Assembly (NCBI GenBank): GCA_022360595.1 | Contig: JAKSCN010000663.1 | Coordinates: forward strand, 1 to 6,696 | DNA from: Chromatiales bacterium | Lineage (GTDB): Bacteria > Pseudomonadota > Gammaproteobacteria > Chromatiales > Chromatiaceae | DNA: 6,696 nt | Direction of reading: 5' to 3' | In this document: positions 6,657 through 6,696 of the stretch, piece by piece | Layout: each line of letters opens with the position of its first letter | Position numbering within the stretch: the stretch's first letter is position 1 | Position numbers and translations under genes: made by a program | The notes under the pieces: model-generated | What the model saw: the letters and a program-made list of their open reading frames with translations, nothing else | Told to the model about the DNA's origin: nothing | Database searches by the model: none

Positions 6657-6674
6657 TTAGGGCCTGTTAACACT
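6657..6674 (+). repeat. IS-end-like 18-bp direct repeat, copy 2
   Basis: TTAGGGCCTGTTAACACT matches copy 1 at 2980-2997 except for one base (A for C). If this is the outer tip of an insertion sequence, the element would extend rightwards beyond the window. The last 22 bases show no coding sequence that can be judged. It lies about 40 bp upstream of the -35 box of the GGDEF-EAL promoter. Confidence 0.5.
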
Positions 6675-6696
6675 AATTTGATCGTCACTGTTGAGC

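Overview
The window looks like accessory or cluster-edge chromosome from a proteobacterium, probably a gammaproteobacterium. The basis is the mid-range GC content, the style of the protein families (a bifunctional-type APS kinase domain, a WcaJ-like initiating sugar transferase, MASE1, and PAS-PAS-GGDEF-EAL) and the E. coli-like promoter signals. No rRNA or other marker is present to narrow this. A marine or sulfur-metabolising lineage would fit, but that is only a guess.

Left part (1-2303, plus strand): the 3' part of a gene for an APS kinase domain, probably the C-terminal half of a bifunctional ATP sulfurylase/APS kinase running in from the left. After 99 bp with a GC-rich repeat and a doubtful 32-codon ORF comes a complete polyprenyl-phosphate sugar phosphotransferase that would start exopolysaccharide or O-unit assembly. 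Together they suggest a polysaccharide locus with a PAPS supply, and possibly a sulfated product. No sulfotransferase is in view.

Middle (2304-3075): no intact gene. About 650 bp (2329-2980) is a badly decayed, internally deleted transposase of the IS1182/DUF772 type, with recognisable blocks in three frames. It ends next to an 18-bp motif that resembles an insertion-sequence end. The same motif recurs, in the same orientation and with one mismatch, at the far right of the window (6657-6674).

Right part (3076-6549): two convergent genes whose stop codons abut with no spacer (TGATCA). The plus-strand gene is a MASE1 membrane sensor that ends in a coiled coil and has no enzymatic output domain. 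The minus-strand gene is a soluble PAS-PAS-GGDEF-EAL protein with both c-di-GMP synthesis and breakdown active sites intact. A good sigma70-type promoter (TGGACA-16-TATTAT) precedes the latter. Because c-di-GMP commonly controls exopolysaccharide production, a link to the left-hand locus is plausible, but the sequence does not show it.

I saw no tRNA, rRNA, CRISPR array, riboswitch or replication origin. I do not see a clearly new multi-gene system. The most unusual items are the output-less MASE1 protein abutting a c-di-GMP enzyme, and the pair of IS-end-like direct repeats bracketing those two genes.
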